64,000 bases of DNA, taken from Haloferax sp046557615. Its GTDB lineage: Archaea; Halobacteriota; Halobacteria; Halobacteriales; Haloferacaceae. The stretch spans positions 1,691,481-1,755,480 of the forward strand of contig NZ_JBKIII010000001.1 of assembly GCF_046557615.1 (NCBI RefSeq), read 5' to 3'. The translations under genes were made by a program, and so were the position numbers. Positions 35,078 through 44,352 of this stretch are shown here, piece by piece (the stretch's first letter is position 1; each line of letters begins with the position of its first letter). The notes beneath the pieces were generated by a model, which saw only the letters and a program-made list of their open reading frames with translations, searched no databases and was not told the origin of the DNA.

Positions 35078-36505
35078 TTAGCGATTCAGCGTGTGAATCG
35101 CCTGTCCGAGCGCGTTTTCTGCGGCTTCCATGACTGCTTCCGCGAGCGTCGGGTGCGTGTGAATCGTCGAAGCAACGTCTTCGAGCGTCGCGCCCATCTC
35201 CACTGCGAAGGCGACCTCAGCCACTAATTCTGAAGCTTCTGGGCCGACGATTTGCGCCCCGAGGATGAAGCCCGAGGGGTCGTCGGCGACGATGCGGACG
35301 AAGCCATCTGCGTGGCCCGTCGTGAGTGCGCGACCAGAGGCGCGGAAGGGCATCTGCCCGACGACGGGGTCGAAGCCTGCTTCTTCGGCCTCTTCTTCGG
35401 TCATGCCGACCGTCCCGATTTCGGGGTCAGTGAAGACCGCCGCGGGGACGGCCTGACTGTCGAAGGCGACGGGTTCGCCAGCGATGTGTTCGGCGGCGAC
35501 GATGCCCTCTTTCGAGGCGACGTGTGCGAGCATCGGCGTGTCGGCGACGACGTCACCGACTGCGTAGATGTTCTCGACGCTCGTCTGGCGGAACTCGTTG
35601 ACTTCGAGGAAGCCACGGTCGTCTGCTTCGAGACCGGCGTTTTCGATTTCCATCGTGTCGCTGACCGGCGAGCGGCCAACTGCGACGAGAACCTTGTCGG
35701 CGCGGTATTCGGACTCTTCGCCGTCTTCGGTTTCGGTGGTGACGAGAATGCCGTCGTCCGCTTCGGTCCAGCCACTTGCGGCCTCGCCGAAGTTCATGTC
35801 GATACCGAGGTCCGATGCGCGTTTCTTGACGACGCGTGCAACGTCGGATTCGTAGCCCGGCAGGATGTCGTCGAGCATCTCGACGACCGTCACATCAGCG
35901 TCGAGTTTGGCGAACGTTGTGGAGAGTTCCATGCCGATGTAGCCACCGCCGACGACGACGAGTCGCTCGGGAACGGTGTCCGCGGCGAGTGCGTCGCGGG
36001 AGGACCACACGTCTTCGTCGGCGAATTCGAAGCCTGGAATCTGAATCGGGCGCGACCCGGTGGCGATGATACACTGCTCGAACTCGATGGTTTCGGAGCC
36101 TTGGCCTTCGCCGCCGTGAGCGATGCGGACTGCGTTCTCGTCTTTGAAGCGGGCCGTGCCCTCGACGAGGTTGACGCCGTTCGCCTTACACAACTTCTCG
36201 ACGCCGCCGGTGAGTTGGTCCACGACGCCGTCTTTCCAGTCGCGGAGTTGCGACATGTCTACGACGGGGTCGGCGTGGATACCCATCTCTTCGGCGTGAC
36301 CTGCCTCGTAGGCGAGGTCTGCACTCGTGATGAACGCCTTCGACGGGATACACCCGTAGTTCAGACAGGTGCCGCCGTAGGCGTCTTTCTCGACGAGCGT
36401 GGTGTCCAGTCCTTGCTGTGCGGCGCGGATAGCGGCGACGTAGCCGCCCGGTCCAGCACCGATGACCAATACTTGCGTTCCGGTTGCGATGTCTCCAACG
36501 ACCAT
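35078..36505 (-). CDS. lpdA: Dihydrolipoyl dehydrogenase (E3)
   Basis: The 475-aa FAD disulfide oxidoreductase has the N-terminal FAD site VIGAGPGGYVAAIRAAQ, the redox-active pair GGTCLNYGCIPSKAF, the NAD site VVGGGYIGMELSTTFAKLD and the C-terminal His-Glu dyad in HTHPTLAEAVMEA. It reoxidises dihydrolipoyl groups on E2. Last gene of the E1alpha-E1beta-E2-E3 operon; its start overlaps the E2 stop by 1 nt. Confidence 0.96.
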   Translation of the reverse strand: MVVGDIATGTQVLVIGAGPGGYVAAIRAAQQGLDTTLVEKDAYGGTCLNYGCIPSKAFITSADLAYEAGHAEEMGIHADPVVDMSQLRDWKDGVVDQLTGGVEKLCKANGVNLVEGTARFKDENAVRIAHGGEGQGSETIEFEQCIIATGSRPIQIPGFEFADEDVWSSRDALAADTVPERLVVVGGGYIGMELSTTFAKLDADVTVVEMLDDILPGYESDVARVVKKRASDLGIDMNFGEAASGWTEADDGILVTTETEDGEESEYRADKVLVAVGRSPVSDTMEIENAGLEADDRGFLEVNEFRQTSVENIYAVGDVVADTPMLAHVASKEGIVAAEHIAGEPVAFDSQAVPAAVFTDPEIGTVGMTEEEAEEAGFDPVVGQMPFRASGRALTTGHADGFVRIVADDPSGFILGAQIVGPEASELVAEVAFAVEMGATLEDVASTIHTHPTLAEAVMEAAENALGQAIHTLNR

Positions 36506-37977
36506 TATTCGAGCACCAACAGTTTAGGATTCTCGAGAATTTCCTTAATACGGTTGGTGAACCGGGCACCCTGCGCACCATCGACGATGCGGTGGTCGAA
36601 CGACAGCGAGACAGTCAGCACCTTGCGTGGGACGATTTCGCCGTCCACGACGCGCGGTTTGTCCTTGATAGCGCCGAGGGCGAGAATGCCCACTTCGGGG
36701 TAGTTGATGATGGGAGTCGCGTACTCGCCGCCGATGCCGCCGACGTTCGTGATGGTGAACGTCCCATCGCGCATCTCGGCGGGTGCAATCTTGCGACTGC
36801 GTGCCTTGTCGATGAGTTCGTTCATCTCGTCGGCGAGTTCGAGCATGCTCTTGCTGTCGGCGTCGCGGACGACTGGCACCATGAGCCCTGCGTCGGCGGC
36901 GACTGCAACACCGAGGTTGTAGTCGTCGCGGAGGACGATTTCCTCGTTCTCCTCGTCGAGCTGGGAGTTCATGTACGGGAAGTCCTTGAGCGCCGCGATG
37001 ACCGCCTTCATCACGAACGGCATGTAGGTGAGCTTCGTCTCGCGCTCTTCGGCGACAGGCTTGAGTTGCGAGCGCAGTTCGACGAGTTCGGTCACGTCGA
37101 TTTCGTCGTGGTGGGTGACGTGCGGTGCGGTGTACTTCGAGCGAGCCATCTGGTCGGCGATGGCCTTGCGGACGCCCTTGTACGGGACGCGCTCGCCAGC
37201 GACGGGGCCGGTTTCGGCGGCTGGTTCGGCTTCCGCGCCGCCCGCCTCTGCCAGTGCCTCCGCGTCGGCGGCCTGTGCTTCGCGCTGTGCCTGTGCGTAC
37301 TCCGTGACGGCCTCGGGCGAGACGAACGCGTCGCCGTTGCGCATCTCGGTCGCGGGCACGGCGTTGAGGTCGATACCTTCCTCTTTGGCCAGTGCGCGAG
37401 TCGCCGGTGCGGCCAGCGTCCGGTCGCGGTCGGCGGCCTCGGAGGAGACGCTCTCACTTGCCTTGGCCGTCGCCGACTTGCCTGCGGAGACTTCGCGCGG
37501 GCCACTCGGTTTTTCTTCTTCCTCGTCACCTTCTGCGGTGGCGCGAACGTCACCTTCGGTGATGCGACCGCTCGGGCCGGACCCGCTCACCGATTCGAGG
37601 TTCACGTCGAGTTCACGGGCGAGGCGTCGGACGCTCGGTGGCGCAAAGACGCGCCCACCGGTGTCTTCTTCCTCTGCCTCGGGTTCTGCCGGTTCCTCGG
37701 CTGCTTCTTCGACTGCTGCTGCGTCTTCTTCTTCACCTTCGACTTCGACGGTGATGATGACGTTGCCGACCGGAACGACTTCGCCTTCCTCGGCGAAGAG
37801 TTCGCTCACCGTACCGTTGTACGGCGATGGGACATCGACGAGCGCCTTGTCCGTCTCGACTTCTGCGAGGACCTGGTCTTCGGTTACTTCGTCGCCGGGT
37901 GCGACGTGCCACGTTACGAGTTCGCCTTCTGCGACGCCTTCACCGACGTCGGGGAGTTTGAATTCCTTAATCGCCAT
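36505..37977 (-). CDS. Dihydrolipoamide acyltransferase (E2) of a 2-oxoacid dehydrogenase complex
   Basis: The 490-aa protein has one lipoyl domain (residues 1-80, lipoyl Lys44 in EVETDKALVDVP), a first peripheral-subunit-binding domain at about 111-146 (FAPPSVRRLARELDVNLESV), a second PSBD-like unit at about 189-227 (AAPATRALAKEEGIDLNAVP), and the catalytic domain with DHRIVDG near the C-terminus. Acidic Glu/Ala linkers join them. The tandem binding domains are unusual. The complex occurs in Haloferax although pyruvate is oxidised by a ferredoxin oxidoreductase, so its physiological substrate is uncertain. Confidence 0.93.
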   Translation of the reverse strand: MAIKEFKLPDVGEGVAEGELVTWHVAPGDEVTEDQVLAEVETDKALVDVPSPYNGTVSELFAEEGEVVPVGNVIITVEVEGEEEDAAAVEEAAEEPAEPEAEEEDTGGRVFAPPSVRRLARELDVNLESVSGSGPSGRITEGDVRATAEGDEEEEKPSGPREVSAGKSATAKASESVSSEAADRDRTLAAPATRALAKEEGIDLNAVPATEMRNGDAFVSPEAVTEYAQAQREAQAADAEALAEAGGAEAEPAAETGPVAGERVPYKGVRKAIADQMARSKYTAPHVTHHDEIDVTELVELRSQLKPVAEERETKLTYMPFVMKAVIAALKDFPYMNSQLDEENEEIVLRDDYNLGVAVAADAGLMVPVVRDADSKSMLELADEMNELIDKARSRKIAPAEMRDGTFTITNVGGIGGEYATPIINYPEVGILALGAIKDKPRVVDGEIVPRKVLTVSLSFDHRIVDGAQGARFTNRIKEILENPKLLVLE

Positions 37978-37980
37978 TGT

Positions 37981-38964
37981 TCAGAAGTTCACCGCCTCAC
38001 GAATGCCTTCTTCGACGCGTGCGACGGATGGGAGGTAGTAGTCTTCGAGCGCGTAGAGCGGGTACGGAACGTCGTACCCTGTGACGCGCGTCACCGGTGC
38101 TTCCTGATAGAGGAGAGCTTCTTCCTGAATCGTCGCCGTGATTTCGGCGGCGAGACCGCCCGTCTTGGGTGCCTCGTGGACGACGACTGCGCGGCCCGTC
38201 TTCTTGAACGACTCCACGATGGTCTCACGGTCGAGTGGCGAAATCGTTCGAACGTCCACGACTTCGGCGTCGATACCTTCGTCTTCGAGGTTCTCGACGG
38301 CTTCCATCGTCGGGCGCGTCATCGCGCCATAGGTGAAGACAGTCACGTCCTCACCTTCGCGGCGGACGGCGGCCTCACCGATTGGAATCTCGTAGTCTTC
38401 TTCCGGAACCTCGCCGCGGAACGCGCGGTAGATGAGTTTGGGTTCGAGGAAGACGACCGGGTCGGGGTCGCGGATGGCGGAGATGAGCAGCCCCTTGGCG
38501 TCGTACGGGGTCGAGGGGATGACGACTTTGAGTCCTGCTTCGTGCGCGTAGAACATCTCCTTGGATTCAGAGTGCGATTCGGGGGCGCGGATGCCGCCGC
38601 CGTAGGGTGCGCGAAGCACCATCGGGAGCGTGTAGCGGCCACGGGTCCGGGTACGGAACCGCGACATGTGGCTCACGATTTGGTCGAAACCGGGGTACAT
38701 GAACCCGGAGAACTGAATCTCCGGAACCGGTTTGAGACCCATCGCGGCCATACCGATGGCCGTGCCGATGATGCCGGACTCTGCGAGCGGCGTGTCGATA
38801 ACGCGGTCGTCGCCGAACTCGTCCCAGAGTCCTTCGGTGGCGCGGAAGACACCGCCGTTCTTGCCGACGTCTTCGCCCATGACCAACACCTCGTCGTCGA
38901 GGTTCATCTCGGTGTACAGACCGTCCCGTACCGCTTGTACGATAGTGAGGTTTTGTGTGCTCAT
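37981..38964 (-). CDS. 2-oxoacid dehydrogenase E1 component, beta subunit
   Basis: The 327-aa transketolase-like protein begins MSTQNLTIVQAVRDGLYTEM, has VLVMGEDVGKNGGVFRATEG (TPP contact) and RAVVVHEAPKTGGLAAEITA in the C-terminal domain. It pairs with E1alpha to decarboxylate the 2-oxoacid. It overlaps E1alpha by 4 bp and is 3 bp before E2. Confidence 0.94.
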   Translation of the reverse strand: MSTQNLTIVQAVRDGLYTEMNLDDEVLVMGEDVGKNGGVFRATEGLWDEFGDDRVIDTPLAESGIIGTAIGMAAMGLKPVPEIQFSGFMYPGFDQIVSHMSRFRTRTRGRYTLPMVLRAPYGGGIRAPESHSESKEMFYAHEAGLKVVIPSTPYDAKGLLISAIRDPDPVVFLEPKLIYRAFRGEVPEEDYEIPIGEAAVRREGEDVTVFTYGAMTRPTMEAVENLEDEGIDAEVVDVRTISPLDRETIVESFKKTGRAVVVHEAPKTGGLAAEITATIQEEALLYQEAPVTRVTGYDVPYPLYALEDYYLPSVARVEEGIREAVNF

Positions 38965-40067
38965 TCTCTGAGGAATCCTTCGTCACCGACTTGTTCGAGG
39001 AGTGCTTCGAACTCCGCCGCCTGTGCGTCGAGTTCCGCGGTCCGCTCGGCGTAGACGTTGTTGAACATGTTGACCGCGTTCGGGCGTGGTTCGGACTCTG
39101 CGGCCTCGATAGCGTCTGCGACGCGGGTTTCGATGTCCGACTCGATTTCCGCGATTTTCTCGTCGTCCAGACGACCGGTGTCGCGGAGGAACTTTTCGAG
39201 ACGCGGAATCGGGTCTTTGGCCTTCCACTTCTCGACTTCGTCGTCGTCGCGGTAGACCGTCGGGTCGTCCGCCGTCGTGTGGGCTCCGAAGCGGTACTGG
39301 ACTGCTTCGATGAGGGTCGGGCGGCACTCGCCTTCGTCCGGATTCTTGGCCTTCTCGAGGGCGGCCTTCGTCACCGAGTAGACGGCAAGCGGGTCCATAC
39401 CATCGACTTGAACGCCGTCGATGCCGTAGGCGACTGCCTTCTGGGCAATCGTCTTGGAGGCGGTCTGGCGCTCACGTGGGACGGAAATTGCCCACTGGTT
39501 GTTGTTACAGAAGAAGACGTTCGGGGTGTCGAAAACGCCCGCGAAGTTCAGTGCTTCGTGGAAGTCACCTTCACTCGTTGCACCGTCACCGAAGTAACAG
39601 ATGGCGGCTTTGTCCGTCTCGTTCCGGAGATTGAACGTCCACCCGACGCCCGTAGCGTGCAGGGTTTGGGACGCGATGGGAACGGCGACAGGGAAGATGT
39701 TGACGCCCTCGGGCATCTCGTTGCCCTTCTCGTGACCCATCCAGTACAAGAGGGTCTGCTTGAGGGGCAGGCCGCGAAGCAGTGCAGCGCCGTGTTCGCG
39801 GTAACTCGGAATCATCCAGTCGTCTTCGGCGAGCGCGATTGCACTGCCGATTTGTGCGCCTTCTTGACCCGACAGCGGTGGATACGTCCCCATCCGCCCC
39901 TGGCGTTGGAGGCTCACCGCGCGTGTGTCGAAGTGGCGGGCAAGTCGCATGTGCCGATACATGTCAACGAGCGTTTCGTCGTCGATGTCAGGGACGTCGC
40001 CAACGACGTTACCCTCCTCGTCGAGAACTTGTACCTGATCCTGCGGATCACGCTGAAGAACGCTCAC
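38961..40067 (-). CDS. 2-oxoacid dehydrogenase E1 component, alpha subunit
   Basis: The 368-aa protein begins MSVLQRDPQDQVQVLDEEGN and has the TPP motif YFGDGATSEGDFHEALNFAG ending NNNQWAIS. HMRLARHFDTRAVSLQRQGR and RYRFGAHTTADDPTVYRDDD fit the E1 family active site and phosphorylation-loop region. First gene of the four-gene operon, transcribed leftward. Branched-chain or other oxoacids are possible substrates. Confidence 0.94.
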   Translation of the reverse strand: MSVLQRDPQDQVQVLDEEGNVVGDVPDIDDETLVDMYRHMRLARHFDTRAVSLQRQGRMGTYPPLSGQEGAQIGSAIALAEDDWMIPSYREHGAALLRGLPLKQTLLYWMGHEKGNEMPEGVNIFPVAVPIASQTLHATGVGWTFNLRNETDKAAICYFGDGATSEGDFHEALNFAGVFDTPNVFFCNNNQWAISVPRERQTASKTIAQKAVAYGIDGVQVDGMDPLAVYSVTKAALEKAKNPDEGECRPTLIEAVQYRFGAHTTADDPTVYRDDDEVEKWKAKDPIPRLEKFLRDTGRLDDEKIAEIESDIETRVADAIEAAESEPRPNAVNMFNNVYAERTAELDAQAAEFEALLEQVGDEGFLRE

Positions 40068-40369
40068 GGGAGAACCCTCCTACTCATAGCAAAATCGTCA
40101 CCCGCCGCTGTTATATTGTTTTCGTATATAATTTACTTTAGTCCGGAATACGGCCATACTGTCTATGCTATGTAAACTCATGGGCCAGAAAATTGGACAT
40201 TTTCGATTTTAAACGATTCTTCCTGAAGGAAAGTAGTGTGAACCCCCTTCTCACCAACGATTACTCGGAAACTTCGAAAAAATTGCAGGAATGAAAAGTG
40301 GCGCAGTCATGCGCAACTGTGTCGGGTGACTCCCCGAATCTGTGCGTCGGCGTTCGTTCTGTGCGCCAA
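40068..40369. other. Intergenic region between the E1alpha operon and lipA
   Basis: The 302-bp gap is AT-rich near 40100-40240. GTATATAATTTAC at about 40123-40136 is the best TATA candidate for the minus-strand operon. The rest (40240-40369) shows no convincing ORF or RNA gene. lipA ends at 40370 on the same strand, so this gap also holds its terminator, which I could not define. Confidence 0.5.
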
Positions 40370-41305
40370 CTAATTACCAGCGGCCGCCCGCGCGGTCTGT
40401 CTCGCTTCTTCGATGGACGACCCTTCGCGGAGCAGTGCGTCCACGAACAATTCGCCTGCTTTGTACGACGAGCGAACCATCGGGCCGGATGCACAGTACA
40501 GGAAGTTCAGTTCGTCTTCAGCGACGCGTCGCCACGTCTCGAAGGCGTCGGGATGGACGTATTCGAATACGTCGAGGTGTGTGCGAGAGGGTTGGAGGTA
40601 CTGGCCGAGGGTGACGATATCGACGTCCGCTTCTCGCAAATCAGAGAGCGTCTGGTAAATCTCGTGTTGGTACTCGCCGAGGCCGAGCATGATGGAGGTT
40701 TTCGTGTGAATCTCGGACTCGTCGGCGACTTGCTGGAGGACCGAAAGCGACTGCTCGTAGCCAGCACGGCGGTCACGAATCGGCCACTGGAGGCGTTCGA
40801 CCGTCTCGATGTTGTGGGCGATAACGTCCGGTTTTGCGTCGATAATCTTGCGAACCAACTCGGGTTCGCCCTGGAAGTCCGGAATCAACACTTCGACCAG
40901 AATACTCGGGTCGCGCTGCTTGATTTCGCGAATCGTCTGGGCGAAGTGACTCGCACCCTGGTCCGGTAAGTCGTCGCGGTCTACCGAAGTCAACACCACG
41001 TAGTCGAGGCCGATTTCGGCAACCGCCTCGGCGACGTTCGCGGGTTCTTCGGGGTCCAGCGGTTCCATCCCGCCGGTCATCACGTCACAGAAGTTGCACC
41101 CTCGGGAACACCGGTCGCCCATGAGCATGAACGTGGCCGTGCCGGGTCCGTTTCGGCCGCTCCAACACTCGCCGAGGTTCGGGCAGTTGGCCTCCTCGCA
41201 GACGGTGTTGAGGTTCCGCTCTCGGAGCGTCGCTTTGATGTCGGTAAAGCGCCGGCCGGACGGGGGTCGCATCTTCAACCAATCGGGCTTCCGCCGCGTG
41301 CGCAT
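40370..41305 (-). CDS. lipA: Lipoyl synthase (radical SAM)
   Basis: The 311-aa enzyme read from MRTRRKPDWLKMRPPSGRRF carries the LipA-specific auxiliary cluster CEEANCPNLGECW, the radical-SAM cluster CSRGCNFCDV and the C-terminal RSSYKAGELF serine ligand. It inserts sulfur into octanoyl groups on E2-type lipoyl domains, which fits its position upstream of the 2-oxoacid dehydrogenase operon on the same strand. An alternative start 33 bp upstream (MFLPADPKELN) cannot be excluded. Confidence 0.95.
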   Translation of the reverse strand: MRTRRKPDWLKMRPPSGRRFTDIKATLRERNLNTVCEEANCPNLGECWSGRNGPGTATFMLMGDRCSRGCNFCDVMTGGMEPLDPEEPANVAEAVAEIGLDYVVLTSVDRDDLPDQGASHFAQTIREIKQRDPSILVEVLIPDFQGEPELVRKIIDAKPDVIAHNIETVERLQWPIRDRRAGYEQSLSVLQQVADESEIHTKTSIMLGLGEYQHEIYQTLSDLREADVDIVTLGQYLQPSRTHLDVFEYVHPDAFETWRRVAEDELNFLYCASGPMVRSSYKAGELFVDALLREGSSIEEARQTARAAAGN

Positions 41306-41529
41306 GTTCAGTTCTTTCGGGTCGGCAGGCAAAAACATGAGGATTAGCCCGGTTCATTGACAGTGACGTGTCACACAATCGCCGGACAGTCCCCGTTCGT
41401 GCGCTGTGCTACCGCACCAACTGAAATATACTATATAGGCACCACATTCACGAAAAAGTAAACGAATGGTTAGAAAACATCACGATTGTGTCTTGTATTG
41501 CATGTAAAACCGTGCTAGATATATCACTG

Positions 41530-41568
41530 GACTGAAAAACTTATATCCGAGTAAATTCTTTCACGAGT
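41530..41568 (+). promoter_or_regulatory. Leaderless promoter of the 35-aa microprotein
   Basis: GAAAAAC followed by TTATAT (41541-41546) places a BRE/TATA pair 23-28 nt before the ATG at 41569, the standard spacing for a haloarchaeal leaderless transcript. Confidence 0.65.
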
Positions 41569-41676
41569 ATGAACTGGCAACACAGACGAAACCTGACGAA
41601 GGCTGAATCGAAGAAGCAAGAAGCCAAAGCAGGGACAAACTGGTCCTTTATCGCGGCCCTCGCTGGCGCTGCGTAA
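41569..41676 (+). CDS. 35-aa microprotein with basic N-half and hydrophobic C-end
   Basis: The peptide MNWQHRRNLTKAESKKQEAK continues AGTNWSFIAALAGAA. A basic, helix-forming N-terminal half is followed by a small hydrophobic end. It has a well-placed TATA box 23-28 nt upstream and stops 190 bp before the helicase. The Lys/Arg content is unusual in haloarchaea. I do not recognise it; a membrane-associated peptide or regulator is possible. Confidence 0.6.
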   Translation: MNWQHRRNLTKAESKKQEAKAGTNWSFIAALAGAA

Positions 41677-41865
41677 GGCCCACACACTTCCCTCCACCAC
41701 CCACCACCACCGCAGAACCGTTTTCGAACACGTTTTTGCGTTTCTCGCTCGCCGAGCGACGCGACCAGATGGAGAAACGCCTTTCCCCCCGGACAACCCG
41801 GCTACGAGTATGACCCTCGTCTTCGCCGCCTATCGCGCTCTCCTTTCGACACGGAGGTGCGCTCC

Positions 41866-44205
41866 GTGAAAGTCGCCGAGGCCGTCCCCGATTTCGCAGA
41901 CGCCTTCGGATTCGAGGAATTCAACCGAATGCAACGCGAGGCGCTCCCCGCCATCTTGGAGACCGACCACAACGTCGTCGCGTCCGCGCCCACCGCGAGC
42001 GGGAAGACCGCCCTCGCCGAGTTGGCCATCTGCCGGACCCTCCGCGACGAGGGCACGGCGCTCTTTATCGCTCCCCTGCGCGCGCTCACGACCGAGAAGG
42101 AATCCGAGTGGGAACGCTTCGAAGAACTCGGTTACTCAGTGTACGTCGTCACCGGCGAGCGCGACCTGAATCCCCGCCGCGCCGCCCGCGCCGACATCCT
42201 CGTGATGACACCCGAGAAGACCGACTCGGCGACCAGAAAACACGACTCAGCACGCTACTCCTTTATCGAAGACGTGGACTGCGTCGTCATCGACGAGGTT
42301 CACCTGCTCGATTCCGAAACCCGCGGCGGCGTCCTCGAAGTCACCGTCTCGCGTATGCGTCGCATCTGCGACCCTCGTATCGTCGCGCTCTCGGCGACCA
42401 TGCCCAACATCGACGACGTGGCCGCGTGGCTCGATGCGCCTTCGGAGACCACCTTCGAGTTCGGCGACGACTACCGCCCCGTTGACCTCCACGCGGGCGT
42501 CAAAACCTACACCCACGGCGAGAACTCCTTCGCCGACAAGTACCGCCGACTCTACCGCGCGTTCGACCTCGCAGAGCCACACATCCGCGACGGCGGCCAA
42601 TCGCTCGTCTTCGTCTCCTCTCGCCAAGACGCGGTTCGCGCCGCCGCCAAAGCCCGCGACGAACTCGCAAAACGCGATGTGCCAATCGGTTCCCGCGGCG
42701 ATTACGACTTCCACAACGAGGCCAAGGAACTCGGCAACGATTCGCTCCGAAAGGCAGTTCTCGACGGCGTCGGCTTCCACCACGCCGGTCTCGCCCGCGA
42801 CGACCGCGAGGCCGTCGAAGAGTGGTTCAAACAAGGAAAAATTCAGCTCCTCTTTTCGACCTCCACGCTCGCGTGGGGTGTGAATCTCCCCGCTCGGTGT
42901 GTCGTCATCCGCGATACGAAGCACCACGACCCGCTCGAAGGCGAGGTGGATATCTCACCACTCGATATCCTCCAGATGCTCGGGCGCGCGGGTCGTCCCG
43001 GCTACGACGACGTGGGCTATGGATGGGTCATCTGCGACCACGCAGACCAGAACAAGTACCGCGAACTCCTGCGCGAAGGCAAAGAAATCGAGTCACGACT
43101 CGCCGAAGACCTCGATTCCCACCTGAACGCCGAGATTGCGATGGGCACGATTCGAGATTTGGACGACGTACTCACGTGGTTGCAGACGACGTTCTACTAC
43201 CGTCGTGCGCAGTCGAAACCGAGCGCCTACGACTTCGAAGACCTGCGCGCTCGCGTCCGCGACGTCCTCGACCGACTCGTCACCCGAGGCTTCGTGGAGA
43301 TGGACGAGGACCTCGCTATCAACGCCACCGCACTCGGTCGCCTCACCTCGAAGTACTACCTCCGACTCGGGACTGCCTCGCGATTCGCCGACGTCGCAAA
43401 TCAAGACCGAATCTCCGTAGACGACATCCTCGAAGCAGTCGCGGGTGCGGCCGACTTCCGCGAAGTATCGGCCCGACAGTCGGAAGTCGATGCCGTCGAT
43501 TCCGTCCTCACAGGTGTCTCGACGAATCTCGAAGACGGACCGAAGAAAGTCCTCGCTATCCTCCACGCCAGCATGGCAAATTCCACACCGGGCGAACTCC
43601 GAAGCGACGCGTGGGTCATTCGCCAAAACGCACTTCGTCTGCTCTCGGCACTCCGCGAGTTCCTCGACACGTTCGCTAACGCCCGCGCCGCCAACCTCGC
43701 TCGGCGTGTCGAAGCACGGGTAGACCATGGCGTCAGCAGTGATGCTGCCGCTCTCACCGCCGTCGATGGCATCGGTGCAAATCGTGCCAGCACACTCGCG
43801 ACTGGTGGTCTGTCGTCACCCGCCGATGTGGTCGATGCGGGTGCCCGCGAACTCAGTCGCGCCGGACTCTCGCAAGGTGTCGCCGAACGAGTCGTCAAGA
43901 GTGCGCGCAAACTCCCCAACCCGAGTGTCGAATGGGGGGCGTTCCCCGACTCTATCGCTCGCGGTGAGAGCGAGATGCGCGACGTAACGGTTCGAAATGC
44001 TGGCGGTGGGGCTAGCACGGGGATTCGCGTCACAGTCAATGGAATCGAGATGTCCGAAAAGACGTGCTACCTCACCGACGAGGTGGCGATTCCGGTCGGC
44101 GTCTTCGGCGCGAAGGACGACGAACTCGAATTCGTCGTCGAAATCACGTTCCCCGACTTGCCCCTCCTTCCGATTCGAGAGACGCGAACCGTTCGCGTGG
44201 AGTAG
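41866..44205 (+). CDS. Ski2-like (Hel308-type) DEAD/H-box helicase
   Basis: The 779-aa SF2 helicase has Q-motif FNRMQREALP, Walker A SAPTASGKTALAEL (about residues 40-53), DEVH box CVVIDEVHLLD, motif III LSATMPN, motif VI QMLGRAGRPGYDDVG, a winged helix and a Sec63/HhH-like region (VDGIGANRASTLA). A beta-rich domain follows at the C-terminus (about 685-779), beyond normal Hel308. GTG at 41866 is chosen because GGAGGTG lies 8 nt upstream; GTG at 41857 is an alternative. Its role is likely in DNA repair or RNA remodelling. Confidence 0.85.
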   Translation: MKVAEAVPDFADAFGFEEFNRMQREALPAILETDHNVVASAPTASGKTALAELAICRTLRDEGTALFIAPLRALTTEKESEWERFEELGYSVYVVTGERDLNPRRAARADILVMTPEKTDSATRKHDSARYSFIEDVDCVVIDEVHLLDSETRGGVLEVTVSRMRRICDPRIVALSATMPNIDDVAAWLDAPSETTFEFGDDYRPVDLHAGVKTYTHGENSFADKYRRLYRAFDLAEPHIRDGGQSLVFVSSRQDAVRAAAKARDELAKRDVPIGSRGDYDFHNEAKELGNDSLRKAVLDGVGFHHAGLARDDREAVEEWFKQGKIQLLFSTSTLAWGVNLPARCVVIRDTKHHDPLEGEVDISPLDILQMLGRAGRPGYDDVGYGWVICDHADQNKYRELLREGKEIESRLAEDLDSHLNAEIAMGTIRDLDDVLTWLQTTFYYRRAQSKPSAYDFEDLRARVRDVLDRLVTRGFVEMDEDLAINATALGRLTSKYYLRLGTASRFADVANQDRISVDDILEAVAGAADFREVSARQSEVDAVDSVLTGVSTNLEDGPKKVLAILHASMANSTPGELRSDAWVIRQNALRLLSALREFLDTFANARAANLARRVEARVDHGVSSDAAALTAVDGIGANRASTLATGGLSSPADVVDAGARELSRAGLSQGVAERVVKSARKLPNPSVEWGAFPDSIARGESEMRDVTVRNAGGGASTGIRVTVNGIEMSEKTCYLTDEVAIPVGVFGAKDDELEFVVEITFPDLPLLPIRETRTVRVE

Positions 44206-44319
44206 GTGTTTCTGGGTCCGACAACTCCCTCATCCTGCGACGGACACGAAGTGATTCCACATTTGGGCACTCCGTTTCGAGACTTCGGGCGGTCTCTGGA
44301 ACGAAGTATCTCTGCAAAC

Positions 44320-44328
44320 TTTTTTTTT
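44320..44328 (+). terminator. Poly-T terminator after the helicase gene
   Basis: A run of nine T (CAAACTTTTTTTTTGG) stands in an otherwise GC-rich gap 115 bp after the helicase stop. Archaeal RNA polymerase terminates at such U-tracts. It also precedes the next gene by 24 bp, so that gene's promoter must lie close by or overlap. Confidence 0.55.
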
Positions 44329-44352
44329 GGATACCCCAGAGTAACCCCGGGT

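Noticed and set aside
36484..39054. 856-codon plus-strand open frame opposite the E2/E1beta genes
   Set aside because: Antisense shadow with repetitive Val/Asp/Phe/Arg composition; the minus-strand genes have clear motifs.
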